From Ectocarpus siliculosus (Eukaryota > Sar > Phaeophyceae > Ectocarpales > Ectocarpaceae): DNA of 64,000 nt. The first letter of the stretch is position 1; each line of letters begins with the position of its first letter. A model generated the notes under the pieces. The model did not search any database. It worked only from the letters and a program-made list of their open reading frames with translations, and was not told the DNA's origin. Where the stretch lies: the NCBI GenBank assembly GCA_000310025.1, contig FN649751.1:1081132-1145131 (forward strand), read 5' to 3'. Below, piece after piece: positions 26,807-34,440 of the stretch. Made by a program: the position numbers and the translations under genes.

Positions 26807-27925
26807 CTTCATACTAAAAACCGTTCCGTTCTCTCTCTACCCAGTACCTTCATATGTCCGTACTGATCCAACACTTGACGCGGTTTGTTTGGATTCAAAG
26901 CGAAGAAAAATCCCAAAAGGCAACTAACGTGGATATCTGAGGATCCGGGCCGAAGCAATAGCCCCCTCAATTCGTCAACCCCCCCCGAGTCCAGATCTAT
27001 GAAGGAGTATAGCCCGGCGCTTGCGGGGTTCCAGTAGCCGGTGTTGCTCCAAGCCAGTGGTTGCGCTGAATCAGCATCTATTGTTATCACCTGGGGTCGC
27101 GTTGGAGTCGACCGAGCGTCGATAAGTTCACAGTTAGCCCTATGCCGATGGGACTAGCGGTGAGAAGTACAGAACATGCCCGGTAGTGTGGAGATCGATA
27201 TTAGTTCACTTCAAATGAATGTATCCGCATACTTCGTAAAAACGACCGAATTGTTGGCAGCCAACTTCATTCGAGAACGTATCGGTTGCCTTCAGGCATC
27301 GTGTGCGCGTGATGTAACCTTTTTTCAGTCGGCGGGTGGACATGCGACCAACATCGACCAGCCTTGGAACACAGTAAACCGCTTGCAGCTACTTCACGGA
27401 GAAGTTGTTGTGAAGAGATTATTGCGGGGGGGCTATATCTCTACCGTTCTGATGCCTCGGAGCCATGCCGAGACTTCAAATGCGAGAATCCGACCAAAGC
27501 GATGAGTCGAAGACAACGTGAGCTAGCCAGGAGAATGTTTCCCCTCCACCAGCACATGTTTCACATTCCCGACTAGCTGGCATGGCTGGGGAAGCGCCAG
27601 GAGCGAAAAGGTGGCTAAGGATAAAGTCTCCAAGGAGAAAATAGACCGAGCGAACGGAAATACTCACCCACTCTTCATTTTCACTGACGGCAATCTGATT
27701 TCCTAGCATGTACCCAGTGGTGGAGGACGTGAGCGTTGCGGAAGTTGAGGCGGAGCCAGTCCTTATCGGGACGTCCTGCACGATCTCCAAACTATCAGCC
27801 AGCGGTTAAGATACGACGGGCAGACGACGTAAGGGTGGGGTTAACACGCCCTGTTTCACCCCCTCAAAGAATGTATTTGCAAACAACCACAGAAAAAGGA
27901 CGGTCCAACCGTTGACGTTCGTCAT
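2603..27925 (-). CDS. Large WSC / beta-propeller / LNR / REJ / GPS polycystin-like membrane protein, multi-exon
   Basis: A single minus-strand gene is inferred because adjacent exons with GT-AG borders keep matching phases. Exons with good borders are: 27925-27860, 27775-27668, 27090-26929, 26384-26186, 25785-25691, 25444-25388, 23800-23662, 22485-22298, 21933-21748, 21661-21557, 21271-21043, 20626-20573, 20370-20329, 20158-20066, 19975-19427, 19131-18988, 17177-17028, 16434-16284, 15807-15725, 15499-15438, 15323-15165, about 15033-14610, 14189-13968, 13786-13589, 13353-13130, 13086-12967, 12824-12665, 12364-12178, 11803-11599, 11177-11001, 9783-9608, 9488-9309, 8879-8766, 8054-7921, 7696-7436, 7078-6992, 6750-6649, 6226-6107, 5784-5696, 5493-5409, 5243-5027, 4785-4701, then less certain exons to 2603. 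The order of domains is that of an adhesion or polycystin-1-type protein. Linkage is unproven at 17.2-19.0, 15.5-15.7, 9.8-11.0, 8.9-9.3 and 3.0-4.7 kb. The last donor (after 2603) implies at least one more 3' exon that I could not identify. It could be two adjacent genes, but the phase continuity argues for one. Confidence 0.72.
5027..6750 (-). other. Cytoplasmic loop and next membrane helices (polycystin-like)
   Basis: Exons 6750-6649 (DTKPGRHRDGIEALWTTYLA), 6226-6107 (VVFKNEKNMSK), 5784-5696 (VLFNHSWRHLSESPTAHFSK), 5493-5409 (SQHLVLLLADWMSAILLQAI then FYGKSQFG) and 5243-5027 (VISALLMLPTGVIFPALLRA) all join in phase. The H-S-W and F-Y-G patterns followed by a Pro-containing helix resemble the region after the first helix of polycystin-1-like proteins. 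A PLAT domain, normally placed between the first and second helices, is not visible: only about 70 residues separate them. Confidence 0.62.
6992..7078 (-). other. First transmembrane segment after the GPS
   Basis: An 87-base exon, phase 0 to 0, encodes YGAESWAG followed by the hydrophobic LLFLSCVVAALLIPAAW and the basic FSRK. It joins directly to the GPS exon. The size, position and basic cytoplasmic end match the first membrane helix of adhesion and polycystin-1-like receptors. Confidence 0.75.
7436..8054 (-). other. GPS (autoproteolysis) motif and preceding exon
   Basis: Exon 8054-7921 (VAADMDGVTVVDAWDS) joins in phase 0 to exon 7696-7436. The latter reads GCGYWSEESGSWETDGVVL, then IQCATYHLTAFTS, and ends FTVLAQ. 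The paired Trp and Cys followed by C-x-x-x-H-L-T-x-F is the GPS signature. H-L-T lies at 7525-7517, and in known proteins cleavage occurs between L and T. The next exon begins the first membrane segment, as expected. The site looks intact. Confidence 0.82.
8766..11177 (-). other. Exons between REJ and GPS (GAIN-like region)
   Basis: Exon 11177-11001 encodes ASLLPLAYNLTCYPGEPSC and a helical stretch. Exon 9783-9608 encodes EIERMLSTDILPFDHPAQEI and exon 9488-9309 VTSALFDGLSASPTTSNEGA, both of the helical type seen between REJ and GPS in polycystin-like proteins. Exon 8879-8766 (PNGTHISFSSWDAAIGSDQD) resembles the beta-strand part of a GAIN domain. Exons that must bridge 11001 to 9783 and 9309 to 8879 were not identified with confidence; a candidate is near 9245-9180 (EADKGTGCGSSNTFW). 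Confidence 0.5.
11599..15807 (-). other. REJ region (receptor-for-egg-jelly type), about 13 exons
   Basis: In order, the exons show IELNWTIEATDGNG, GTSCSLLPAYRH, FVVTLPSTSLDEGSTYTFGL, a 424-base exon with PPYTLGYAGSAYVFRVDLAD, then LYLNASESVDNDQ with FEFRWNCTDEAG, VHYRFGVSIWKGELD, YNPSEKIVLYACASSSPEG, LVTRKGALGAGQVYSFSLSA, TNAPPSGGHLKSD with GWTDDIDDLPLTYSFGY, and SALVNRLSSSPSV. These are the hallmarks of REJ domains of polycystin-1 and sea-urchin REJ proteins. Phases agree at nearly every join from 14189 down to 11001. Two cysteine-bearing REJ-like blocks are visible, so there may be two REJ domains or one long one. It is extracellular and probably mediates adhesion. Confidence 0.75.
16284..17177 (-). 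other. Exons leading into the REJ region
   Basis: Exon 17177-17028 (phase 0 to 0) contains VFVYFEGSESSREV and ends SASTLA before GTGAGG. A second coding block near 16860-16620 carries FHYTIRPSSFSNCTDGDG; its borders are not settled. Exon 16434-16284 begins after CCCATAG and carries LNPNEPVVEISAPEVVGCCS then LILEGVGSYPST, the classic opening of a REJ (receptor for egg jelly) domain. It ends in phase 1 and joins in frame to the next REJ exon. Confidence 0.55.
18335..18450. repeat. Dispersed repeat, copy 1 (related to 28635-28745)
   Basis: The blocks GGCATCG.CCGCGCTAACCG and GTCTCAGT.CGG.TGAA.AG occur here and again at about 28635-28745 in the same order and orientation, with a nearby CATGAT. 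This copy falls in the unresolved part of the large gene between 17.2 and 19.0 kb. The element type is unknown. Confidence 0.45.
18988..19131 (-). other. Cysteine-containing exon after the linker
   Basis: This exon starts in phase 1 (completing a Gly codon from the linker exon) and encodes about 48 residues with CNGGTCVGSKCTVGDLL and SAPSCAWTDETTATV. The donor is GGCGAAG before GTTAAC. It is clearly coding in character and fits the gene, but I do not recognise the domain. Between here and 17177 the path of the transcript is unclear; candidate coding lies near 18762-18905 and 17358-17530. Confidence 0.5.
19427..19975 (-). other. Pro/Thr-rich linker exon (PTPAP/PTLAP repeats)
   Basis: One 549-base exon encodes about 183 residues of PTPAPTLAPTPAP-type repeats, closing with a normal sequence (SSRPKLEEARLAAALIGMDL). 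It begins in phase 1 after an acceptor CCCCAG and ends at CTCAG before GTATTG. Such linkers are extended, often O-glycosylated stalks in algal wall or surface proteins. All three minus frames and the plus strand stay open here because of the repeat, so the reading frame is chosen by splice phase and by the non-repetitive end. The upstream intron is only 90 bases. Confidence 0.65.
20066..20626 (-). other. LNR (Lin-12/Notch-like) cysteine module, three small exons
   Basis: Exons of 54, 42 and 93 bases (20626-20573, 20370-20329, 20158-20066) all join in phase 1. They spell CGGDEDWIGDGICDDID, then NNNEECKWDGGDC and CECDCVDAAYICG, ending CRDPSSTC. The W-I-G-D-G-x-C-D and N-N-x-E-C-x-W-D-G-G-D-C signatures are those of the calcium-binding LNR repeat. 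The following cysteine-rich CVD segment is, from memory, seen after LNRs in stramenopile proteins. The domain sits between the propeller and the Pro/Thr linker. Confidence 0.8.
21043..22485 (-). other. Beta-propeller-like repeats (four exons)
   Basis: Exons 22485-22298, 21933-21748, 21661-21557 and 21271-21043 continue in phase from the WSC domain for about 236 residues. The pattern AVAFSPDGSTLYVSTTDEVV and the later VVVFQRDSSTGELSGGV are typical of lactonase-like or YVTN-type propeller blades, where a D-G turn follows a hydrophobic strand. The number of blades is fewer than a closed seven-bladed propeller would need, so the domain may be partial or I may have missed an exon. The last exon ends in PTPAPTPAPTQ, the start of a linker. 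It is probably extracellular. Confidence 0.6.
22613..22665. repeat. Perfect 22-bp inverted repeat (hairpin) within an intron
   Basis: The arm at 22613-22634 (CCGAAATCAAACCATTAGAC then TA) is exactly complementary to 22644-22665, with a 9-base loop. It lies in the intron between the last WSC exon and the first propeller exon. A close relative of one arm occurs at 37204-37228 inside the minisatellite, so it is a dispersed sequence, perhaps the tip of a small foldback element. Confidence 0.85.
23662..25785 (-). other. WSC domain encoded across three exons
   Basis: Exons 25785-25691, 25444-25388 and 23800-23662 join in phases 1, 0 and 0 and give one complete WSC domain of about 97 residues, around residues 179-275. 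Visible marks are the opening TYLGCFADN, the middle LCQEHCSAFKYFGTQF, then CWCGDDDYDVFG and the closing CDDPCDGDASQICGG. This is the usual cysteine spacing of a WSC domain, a putative carbohydrate-binding module found in yeast wall-stress sensors and in animal polycystin-1. The join across three exons with correct phase is strong support for the gene model and the strand. Confidence 0.88.
26186..27090 (-). other. Exons 3-4: unassigned extracellular region before the WSC domain
   Basis: Exon 27090-26929 (phase 0 to 0) and exon 26384-26186 (phase 0 to 1) encode about 120 residues rich in Asp, Ser and Thr (for example VITIDADSAQPLAW and EYSEVVPSTDSLVL). The donor after 26186 leaves one base that completes the Ala codon just before the WSC exon, which fixes the splice choice. 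I do not recognise a family; the composition fits an extracellular linker or a degenerate beta-sandwich. The intron between these exons holds a dispersed repeat with a TTG array. Confidence 0.5.
26773..26884. repeat. Dispersed repeat with a TTG array (copy 1)
   Basis: A run of TTG triplets (26773-26806) is followed by about 80 bases shared almost exactly with 45013-45103. Read on the minus strand it ends in a CAA array, as expected for the 3' end of a non-LTR element or SINE. It lies in the intron between exons 3 and 4 of the large gene. Confidence 0.7.
27668..27925 (-). other. First two exons: signal peptide of the large gene
   Basis: The ATG at 27925 opens a short hydrophobic leader (MTNVNGWTVLFLWLFANTFF), a plausible signal peptide for the secretory pathway. 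The proposed donor after 27860 and acceptor before 27775 leave an 84-base intron and keep phase 0. Exon 2 continues with a Ser/Thr-rich stretch and ends at a good donor (GAGTGG then GTGAGT) that joins in phase 0 to exon 3. An alternative in-frame ATG lies at 27946. The short intron and the choice of start are the weakest points. Confidence 0.5.
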
Positions 27926-28263
27926 AAGTCGGTCGCCGGTTCTCATCTGGCTGTTTCTGCGGTGCCTGCACCGGTAGCCTGGTTGTGAGGTACTTCTTGG
28001 TACGGACACAACTGAGCAGCCCTATTGCCCCATCTGCGTTCGGCACTATTGGTAGTTCAGTGGGACTTCCTCACGTCTTCGTGTGAGCTGTGCTCTAGGT
28101 GGGGTTCAGGAGAGGCAATTCCTTCCGAGCCACGAAAGGAAGGGGGTCAAATCGATATAGAAGGAACCTTCGCACTTTTTGTTCTGGATGTGACAGTATG
28201 TATATGCCAAGATCTCAAACTATGTAATCGCGGGAAGCTCTTACGATTTCGGTGTTTCCGATA

Positions 28264-28556
28264 ACCGTGGAAGCATTTCGTCGTCCTTCGTGGAAGTTGA
28301 GAATGCGCAAAACACCGAAATACTACATACCATCGATTTTCAAAACTATATCTCGCATAGAAGCTCGTTTGACGCCCATCGCTTCCATGGAAGATGTCAC
28401 ACTTTGGTGGAATCTGGAGTCACTTCCACAGAAGTTATGGAAGCGTTCGTCAATGCCACGGAAGCCTTCCACGAGCTTCCACCTGGGCTTCCGCCGTGGC
28501 TTCCATTGCTTGCGTGGAAGCTTCCATGAATGTCATGTAATGGAAACTTCCACGGT
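28264..28556. promoter_or_regulatory. Dense CTTCCA/TGGAAG cluster upstream of the large gene
   Basis: Within about 290 bases the motif GGAAG or its complement CTTCC, usually as CCACGGAAG, CGTGGAAG or CTTCCATGG, occurs more than a dozen times in both orientations. Several copies form short palindromes. It lies 340 to 630 bases 5' of the proposed start of the minus-strand gene. It could be a cluster of transcription-factor sites or simply a repeat; a regulatory role is inference from position. Confidence 0.4.
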
Positions 28557-28634
28557 GGTGTTCGCCGTACCTCTTTCTGGCCTGGGAACCAGGCCGTATC
28601 CCGCTTTGAGGCGGTCGCCCTAATGTGTTTGTGT

Positions 28635-28745
28635 TCCAAGCATCGGCCGCGCTAACCGGCTTTCCGATAAAAAAACGTCAGTCTCAGTGCGGCTGAAAAG
28701 CAAAATGCTACTAATGACCATGATCTGGAACCCCGTGAGGGGTTA
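28635..28745. repeat. Dispersed repeat, copy 2 (related to 18335-18450)
   Basis: It shares CATCGGCCGCGCTAACCG, then GTCAGTCTCAGT and the following AAAAGCAAAATG-like block, with the copy near 18.34 kb. No coding potential is evident. Confidence 0.45.
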
Positions 28746-28916
28746 TCATGGGGGAGGCCACAAGCTACCAAGCGTGTGTGTGTTTGTCCCATCATTCTAT
28801 CGGCAATCTACTAACCGTTCGTAGTGTAGACAGGTTCGACTTTTTAGCCGAGGTCACTCGGAGCAAGTAGCACAGGATTTTTCTTTGATGCTCACCTTTC
28901 CTCCTGCAGAACTTGC

Positions 28917-29168
28917 CTATGTTGCCGTTTTTAGAAATACAACAGCAGCATCGTATAATGGGCACAGATCTACGGAGCAGTCTGTAGATTGGAGGGAATC
29001 ACGTAGTTTCTGCTTGGTTTCCTCGGAGATTCGACAGTGGTCTGAAGAGTGACGGATGGATGTGGTGACGCGCTTGGTGTTTTCTCTCGTTTCCACGTCA
29101 CCCTCTACATGTAATTCAAGACTTTTCTTATAAGAAAAGCCCTGTTGAACTTTTTTTTTTTTTGGCAC
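28917..29168 (-). CDS. Short ORF of unknown nature, 83 aa
   Basis: A minus-strand frame begins in an A-rich run and encodes a Lys-rich start, then a non-repetitive segment with RISEETKQKLRDSLQSTD and a Cys-containing end. The composition is more protein-like than most open frames nearby, but there is no family match that I recognise and no clear start context. It could be a remnant of a mobile element or a terminal exon. It lies upstream of the large minus-strand gene. Confidence 0.15.
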   Translation of the reverse strand: MPKKKKVQQGFSYKKSLELHVEGDVETRENTKRVTTSIRHSSDHCRISEETKQKLRDSLQSTDCSVDLCPLYDAAVVFLKTAT

Positions 29169-30158
29169 TTTTTCTGATCATTTTCTGAACATTAAGAGGT
29201 GTTTTTGGTCATGTCGGCCCTCTACATGTCAAAGTCGCTTAGGGCTTTACCCTCTAGACTATACATGTCATTCAAGACTGGCCAAGCTGTCGTTCTTTTC
29301 TCCGCACACACATAAACTTTTGCCTACCCGGTTCTCCTAGAAGTCACCGCGAGAGCGGTTCAGCCGTCCCTTTCCCCCGTCAATTAAAATCCAAGTTTCC
29401 CGGTCCTGTTGCAATGTACGCGAGAGCTTCCATCACTTCCACGAGCTAGAAAAGATGGTAAATCGTCGCTAAATCGTGCATCTATCACGTACAATATGTA
29501 TCACTTACCTGCATGTGATAGCAACCAGCTCCCGCCGCCGCAAACGATTCAACGGACCAGGTGACGAGCTGGCTGCAAGAGCGTCTGGTGCAAGGTCTAA
29601 TGGAGGCCTTGTCGATCGTAGGAATGCCAAGGCGCCCTTCATTTGGCACCCTGCAAGTAGGATCGGCGCGCAGCAGATGCAACGCCTTGCCCGGTGTCGT
29701 GGCCAGTGCCAATGAGCACCCATTCTGGAGGTATTCCTCAATGGTGTGCGTCTGAAACATGCAAAATGACGAGAGCTAGATTTACCGACCACCTTCAACA
29801 CTGCTTACAGACGGACCAATATCTGGCGGACCGCGCGAAACGATGCGGCGCAACTGTACGCTACTGTCGTGATCAACGAATCAGAGCTACCGCAGCAGTA
29901 GCTACAGTATCGGTTACGGCAATTCCGCCGCATTTCCGAGCTCCTTCGCACAGTCTTCGCATCTTTGCATCGCTCGTGCACAGGTGCACTACTGTTAGCT
30001 AACTACTGCACCAATCGGGCGCAGAAATGCGCCGGCGACCACGAGCAGGCGATGACGCAACCTTCGGCCATCTTTTCTGCTGGGCAGGATGCCTCACCGG
30101 AGGAGGCTTCGAATATGCCTCTGGTCTGCAGCCTCGGATTGTATGTACAGCAGTATTA

Positions 30159-30376
30159 CCGTATATGACACAAGATAACACACCCCCTGGACCGATTTTC
30201 AAAGCTCGATTACTCCACGACGAAGAGAATGCATAAATGAAACAATACGTTTTCGAACAGCTCTCGACGAGACGGTTCCAACGCCGCCGTTTTTCGGCGC
30301 TGTGACTCTTCCTGCTGTTGAGAAATCGAGCTTTGAAAATCGGCCAAGGGGGTGTGTTATCTTGTGTCATATACGG
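30159..30376. mobile_element. MITE copy 1, long terminal inverted repeats, TA target site
   Basis: The 218-base element starts CCGTATATGACACAAGATAA and ends with its complement (TTATCTTGTGTCATATACGG). Both ends are flanked by TA. The inverted repeat extends roughly 58 bases with a few mismatches. The interior has no coding frame. It is nearly identical to the copy at 59701-59917. TA duplication and structure fit a Tc1/mariner-type non-autonomous element. No transposase source is seen in the window. Confidence 0.85.
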
Positions 30377-30586
30377 TAATGATTTTCACACGCACAACTT
30401 TCCACGGCCAGCTGGTCGCCGCGACCCGGATGTCGTTCGGCATCCACACTCGCAGAATATGTGTGCGTACCACCCTTCACTTGCGCGGTGTACTAAAACA
30501 TTGCAAGGACTCAGAGGCTTGTCTCAACTCTCTCCGGCTTCCTCTCTCAATCTCTCATCTCTGACCGATACGCGCCGCCCATGTCC

Positions 30587-30638
30587 TCTTCTCTCTCTCT
30601 CTCGCTCTCTCTCTCTCGCTCTCTCTCTCTCGCCCCTT
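30587..30638. repeat. CT-rich microsatellite
   Basis: A run of TCTCTCTC broken at regular intervals by CGCTC. No function is indicated. Confidence 0.8.
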
Positions 30639-31378
30639 TCCGGCTGAGGCATGCAATAAAACCTAGACTGACACGAGTTCACAATGAGAAGGGAAACAAC
30701 AACAACTACTACTACTACTGTATGGCTGCTGCTGCCGTGATGCACAAAAAATATCAAACGGTAAAACGGCAATGCTATGCATATTTGCTCCATCAGCAGA
30801 TCTCCTTCCACAGAGCTCCAATCGACCCCAAACCAATGGCATCGTGTAGGAATGAGCTACAGCTATCTCTCAAGCTCTTAGAAGCTAATTCGGGCTCATA
30901 CTGCAGTCGCTGCAGAGATCAAAGACTATGACAAGTATTTTGATTTCTGCAGCCACTACAGCAGTACAGTCCGATTTAGCTTCTAAGTAGCTTGAGAGAT
31001 AGCTGTCAAAGACTATGACTATTAGCCAGCTATATAGTCATAGTCTCTGGCAGAGATATTCTCAAAAAGGGGGCTCCGGGGCATCTCAGGAAGCGGCAAT
31101 CCTCTCGCAACTCCGTCCACGCAGCTCTAATTGGCCCCAAACCATCGTGCTTCAACGATCCGTGCCTTTCACACACGCTTTCGGACACCCCCATCTGACA
31201 TGTTCGTCCAGATATAGGGTCAACAGAAGGGCTTCCGCAGCATCTAGGGCGGGGGTCAATGGCAGTAGTCCCGCTGTTCCTCCCGTCACCTATTTTAGCT
31301 GAACCGCGCACAAACCTGAACACCGTGTTGGCACGGCTCACAGCTATCATTCAAGGTCATCGGGCACCCTAATCGGAC

Positions 31379-31520
31379 TACCGTATACGACACAAGATAT
31401 CACACCCACATAAGATAAGGCACCCCCCACCGAACACGACACCCGGTGCTAATATATTTGGATGTCAAACGAAGAGCCAAAATACCACCCGGGTTACATA
31501 AGATAACACACACCCTGAGG
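31379..31520. mobile_element. Degenerate relative of the MITE family
   Basis: It begins ACTACCGTATACGACACAAG, close to the MITE end, followed by TATCACACCC. Phrases such as ACACCCGGTG recur, and ATAAGATAACACACACCC appears near 31498. It seems to be an older or nested member without an intact second end. The remainder of 30.4-31.4 kb holds no supported gene. Confidence 0.45.
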
Positions 31521-32017
31521 TTAAGCCTCACGTATTCACGGAGCCCCCACAAATATCACCCCGGTGATGAACAAGAACCAGTGGTCGCTGATCGCCCACA
31601 GGATGGCTCAGCAGGGAATACGCCCACCACACCCTCTGAGTACGGGGGAACCGACCCGGACGGAGACCTCCAATTACATGAACGTGCAGGGAGAGCAAGG
31701 ATCCCACTGCAGCTATCTCTGGTCGTTCGGCAGCTATTTCGACCGCAGCAGTGGCTCGCCCGATAATAACCTCGTTCTTCCGTCAATGCGAGCAAGGTTC
31801 TACACCTGCGGCTCCTCTCGCTGCTCCTGCTGCTGCTCCTGCAGCTGCGGCAAACAAAGCTGGCACAGCAACGTGCTCTCAGCAGCACTCGAAGGTGCTG
31901 ATGATGCAGAGAGTCCACACGCATCAGTCAAGCCTCGGACGAGGACAAGGCAGGGCAGAAGCCCAGTGATGCTGTCGTTCTTTCTTAACGGTTGGACTAT
32001 TGACCATCCCTTTTTCG

Positions 32018-32280
32018 GGGGGGGCGGGGGGTGTACTGATGTAAACACATGCCGTAGTCGTTAGACCATTGACCTCGCATCCCTACAAAGCCGGGACGGA
32101 GCACGCCGGGTGCTCACCGGACCAGGCTCTCACATCACCAAGTGCGAAGCGCCGTGAGGTATTCGGCGAGTCGCATGAAGGGTGCGCTGCATCCTGCTAA
32201 GGGTGTTCGGCATCTTGTGCTTACTTCCTTGCGTACGGATGACAGCTGGTTATGACTTGGGTGGGTGGGTGGGAGAAAAG
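32018..32280 (-). repeat. Inverted copy of a poly-C-associated repeat
   Basis: The reverse complement of this segment matches 36830-37085 over about 250 bases. It includes GAGGTCAATGGTCTAACGAC followed by TACGGCATG, and ends in a G/C homopolymer run. Further shorter copies are at 37796-37896 and, more distantly, 43020-43120. The conserved TGGTCTAAC block resembles a tRNA A box, but no B box is visible. Type unresolved. Confidence 0.65.
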
Positions 32281-33344
32281 CCACGACATGACTGCTAGCT
32301 ATCGTCCAAATTTCGATGTAGCTAGCTGCTGCCCTTCTGCCGCGTGACCCAAAGCGGGCTGCATTGTCTTTCTCACAACGTGGCCCTTGGGTCCAGTGGA
32401 CAAGCGTCTATCAAACTCTTGCCGCAGGAGCAGCGAGGCAGCAGAATGAGAACTCTGTGAGACCTTTCTCTTTTTGGGACCCCAGAAAACCGAACCAAGA
32501 CATTCGAACCAACGCGCCTCCAGGGCGGCACAACAAGAACCCAAATACACACGTAGACCTGGGAGATGTTCCGAATTCTTCCGTGCACAATAAACTACAG
32601 TTTGTTCGGTCTTCGACAACAAACTTTCATTTTATTTTCTGGTGCTTTCACTTCCAGAGACAGTTGTAAGCCCTGTGTAACTGCCTCGAGGATGCTTGAC
32701 CATTTTAACACAACGTGGTGCGATCATCCCCCTTGCGCGGAGTGAGGGTTCTCCACCCCGCAAAACATGATCTACTTGACCACCATTATGATTACCGCCA
32801 AAAAAAAGCCAGAGGTAAAAAAAAACGGTAACCTGGTTGCCGAGTTCACGAAGAGAATTGGCCTGTTTTACAACGTCGTTGCCAAGCGACGAAAACCCAA
32901 CCCCGATGGCAAACACCGAGGGAGGATTTTCGGGGGGGGGGGGTAATGGAAACTTCTGCCTCACAGCGCGTGATTCCAAGGTTCTTCAATGCATAGACTA
33001 CAACTAAACTATTTTTCTTCCCCACCTTCTTGGCATATTCTCTGTTGTGCCAGGCGGTACTTCTAAATACTTTTAATATTGCATGGCAACGCATTCGCTG
33101 TAATTGATGAGGGCGCCGTTGGCGTTAATCGCCGGGCCGTGTGATCAAGAGGTGTATCACGTCCCCCGTTATCACCCCCGTCCAGTAACCCACGTACCAA
33201 GGCCCTGCAAATGCGAGAGTACGATAGTTATTTACATCCCCTAAACGTGTGGCAGCAGGCACGGTAGGTAATTCTGTGTAAGTGCTAACACACCACTTCT
33301 TTACCACACGACCCGCCCTTCGGCCCCTGCAAGTGTGCGGCAGT

Positions 33345-33640
33345 GGTATCACATCCCCCGAATATCACACCCCTGGCTATCACAGCCCCTGGTTGTAGCA
33401 GTCTTCTGGGTAGCACACCCCCTTGTTACCACACACCTTTTCGGTCCCTGCAAGTGTGGGGCAGGGGTATGACACCCCCTGGTTATCACCCCCCCGTCAT
33501 GGCTCCAACGGCCGCACTTCATCACCCGGGCTACAAAAGATATCACACCCCCCACAGAATACAACACCCGGTGATATTTTTTTTAAACGTCAAAAAGTAT
33601 CCCCGGGGTGTGATTTCTTGTGTCGTATACGGTACTCTAG
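33345..33640. repeat. Degenerate TATCACACCCC-rich block with MITE-like end
   Basis: Phrases like TATCACACCCCTGG recur every 20 to 40 bases. The block closes with GTGTGATTTCTTGTGTCGTA then TACGGTA, similar to the right end of the MITEs. It is probably a scrambled or nested family member. No gene is seen in 32.3-33.6 kb. Confidence 0.45.
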
Positions 33641-34440
33641 TGGGTGCAGAGAAACGCCCACTCACGGGGGCTCGGTGGTGCAAAGGCCGGCAGGTAGCCA
33701 TATCTGCTCCACACATCTGCTCCACTAGGCCAAATTCTATCTACAGTGCGTCGTTTGCCCTACGGAGACTTGCATTTGTGTTGGCACGGCTCACACCTAT
33801 GGTGCAAGCCATCCGGGACGTCATTCGGATCTGCAGATGCAGAGAAACGCCCACCCACGGGGGCTCGGTGGCTCAAAGGCCGGTGGAGCAGATGGCCATA
33901 TCTGTTCCACCAGGCCAAACTCTACGTACAGGGCATTGTTTCCCGTACCGCGACTTGCATTATTTTGGCACGGCTCACGGCTACCACACAAGCCATCGAG
34001 CACGTCATTCGGATCGGTAGATCCAGAAAATTACCCACCCACGGGGCCTCGGTGGCCCAAAGGCCGGTGCAGCATGTATACCATATCTGCTCCACGAGGC
34101 CAAACTCTACGCACAGGGCGTAATTTTCCCTACGGAGACTTGCATTGTGTTCGCACGACTCATAGCCATTACAAGCCATCGAGGACGTCCTTCGGATCAG
34201 TGGTTGCGGAAAAACGCCCACCCACGGGTGCTCCGTGGCTCAAAGCCGGCGGAATGGATAGGCCATATCTGCTCCACCAGGCCAACCGCTATATTCAGGT
34301 TTTCGTTTGCTCTACAAAGACTTGCATTGTGTTGGCAAGGATCACCATACAAGCCATCATCGAGATCGCCATTCGGACCGGTAGATGCAGAAAAACGCCC
34401 ACCCACGGGGGCTCGGTGGCTCAAAGGCCGGTGGCGTAGT
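33640..34440 (+). repeat. Tandem array of about 185-bp units
   Basis: A unit starting AGAAA(A)CGCCCACCCACGGG and containing GGCTCGGTGGCTCAAAGGCC, CATATCTGCTCCACCAGGCC and TTGGCACGGCTCA recurs at roughly 33649, 33838, 34024, 34208 and 34388. Spacing falls gradually from about 189 to 180 bases. Apparent long frames here are by-products of the repeat. Related inverted units lie at 35785-36235 and a partial one near 31320-31370. Confidence 0.8.

Noticed and set aside
31564-32064. Plus-strand frame of 166 codons with Ala-rich and Cys-rich alternatives
   Set aside because: A GCTCCTGC-type simple repeat opens several frames at once; the end lies in a dispersed repeat.
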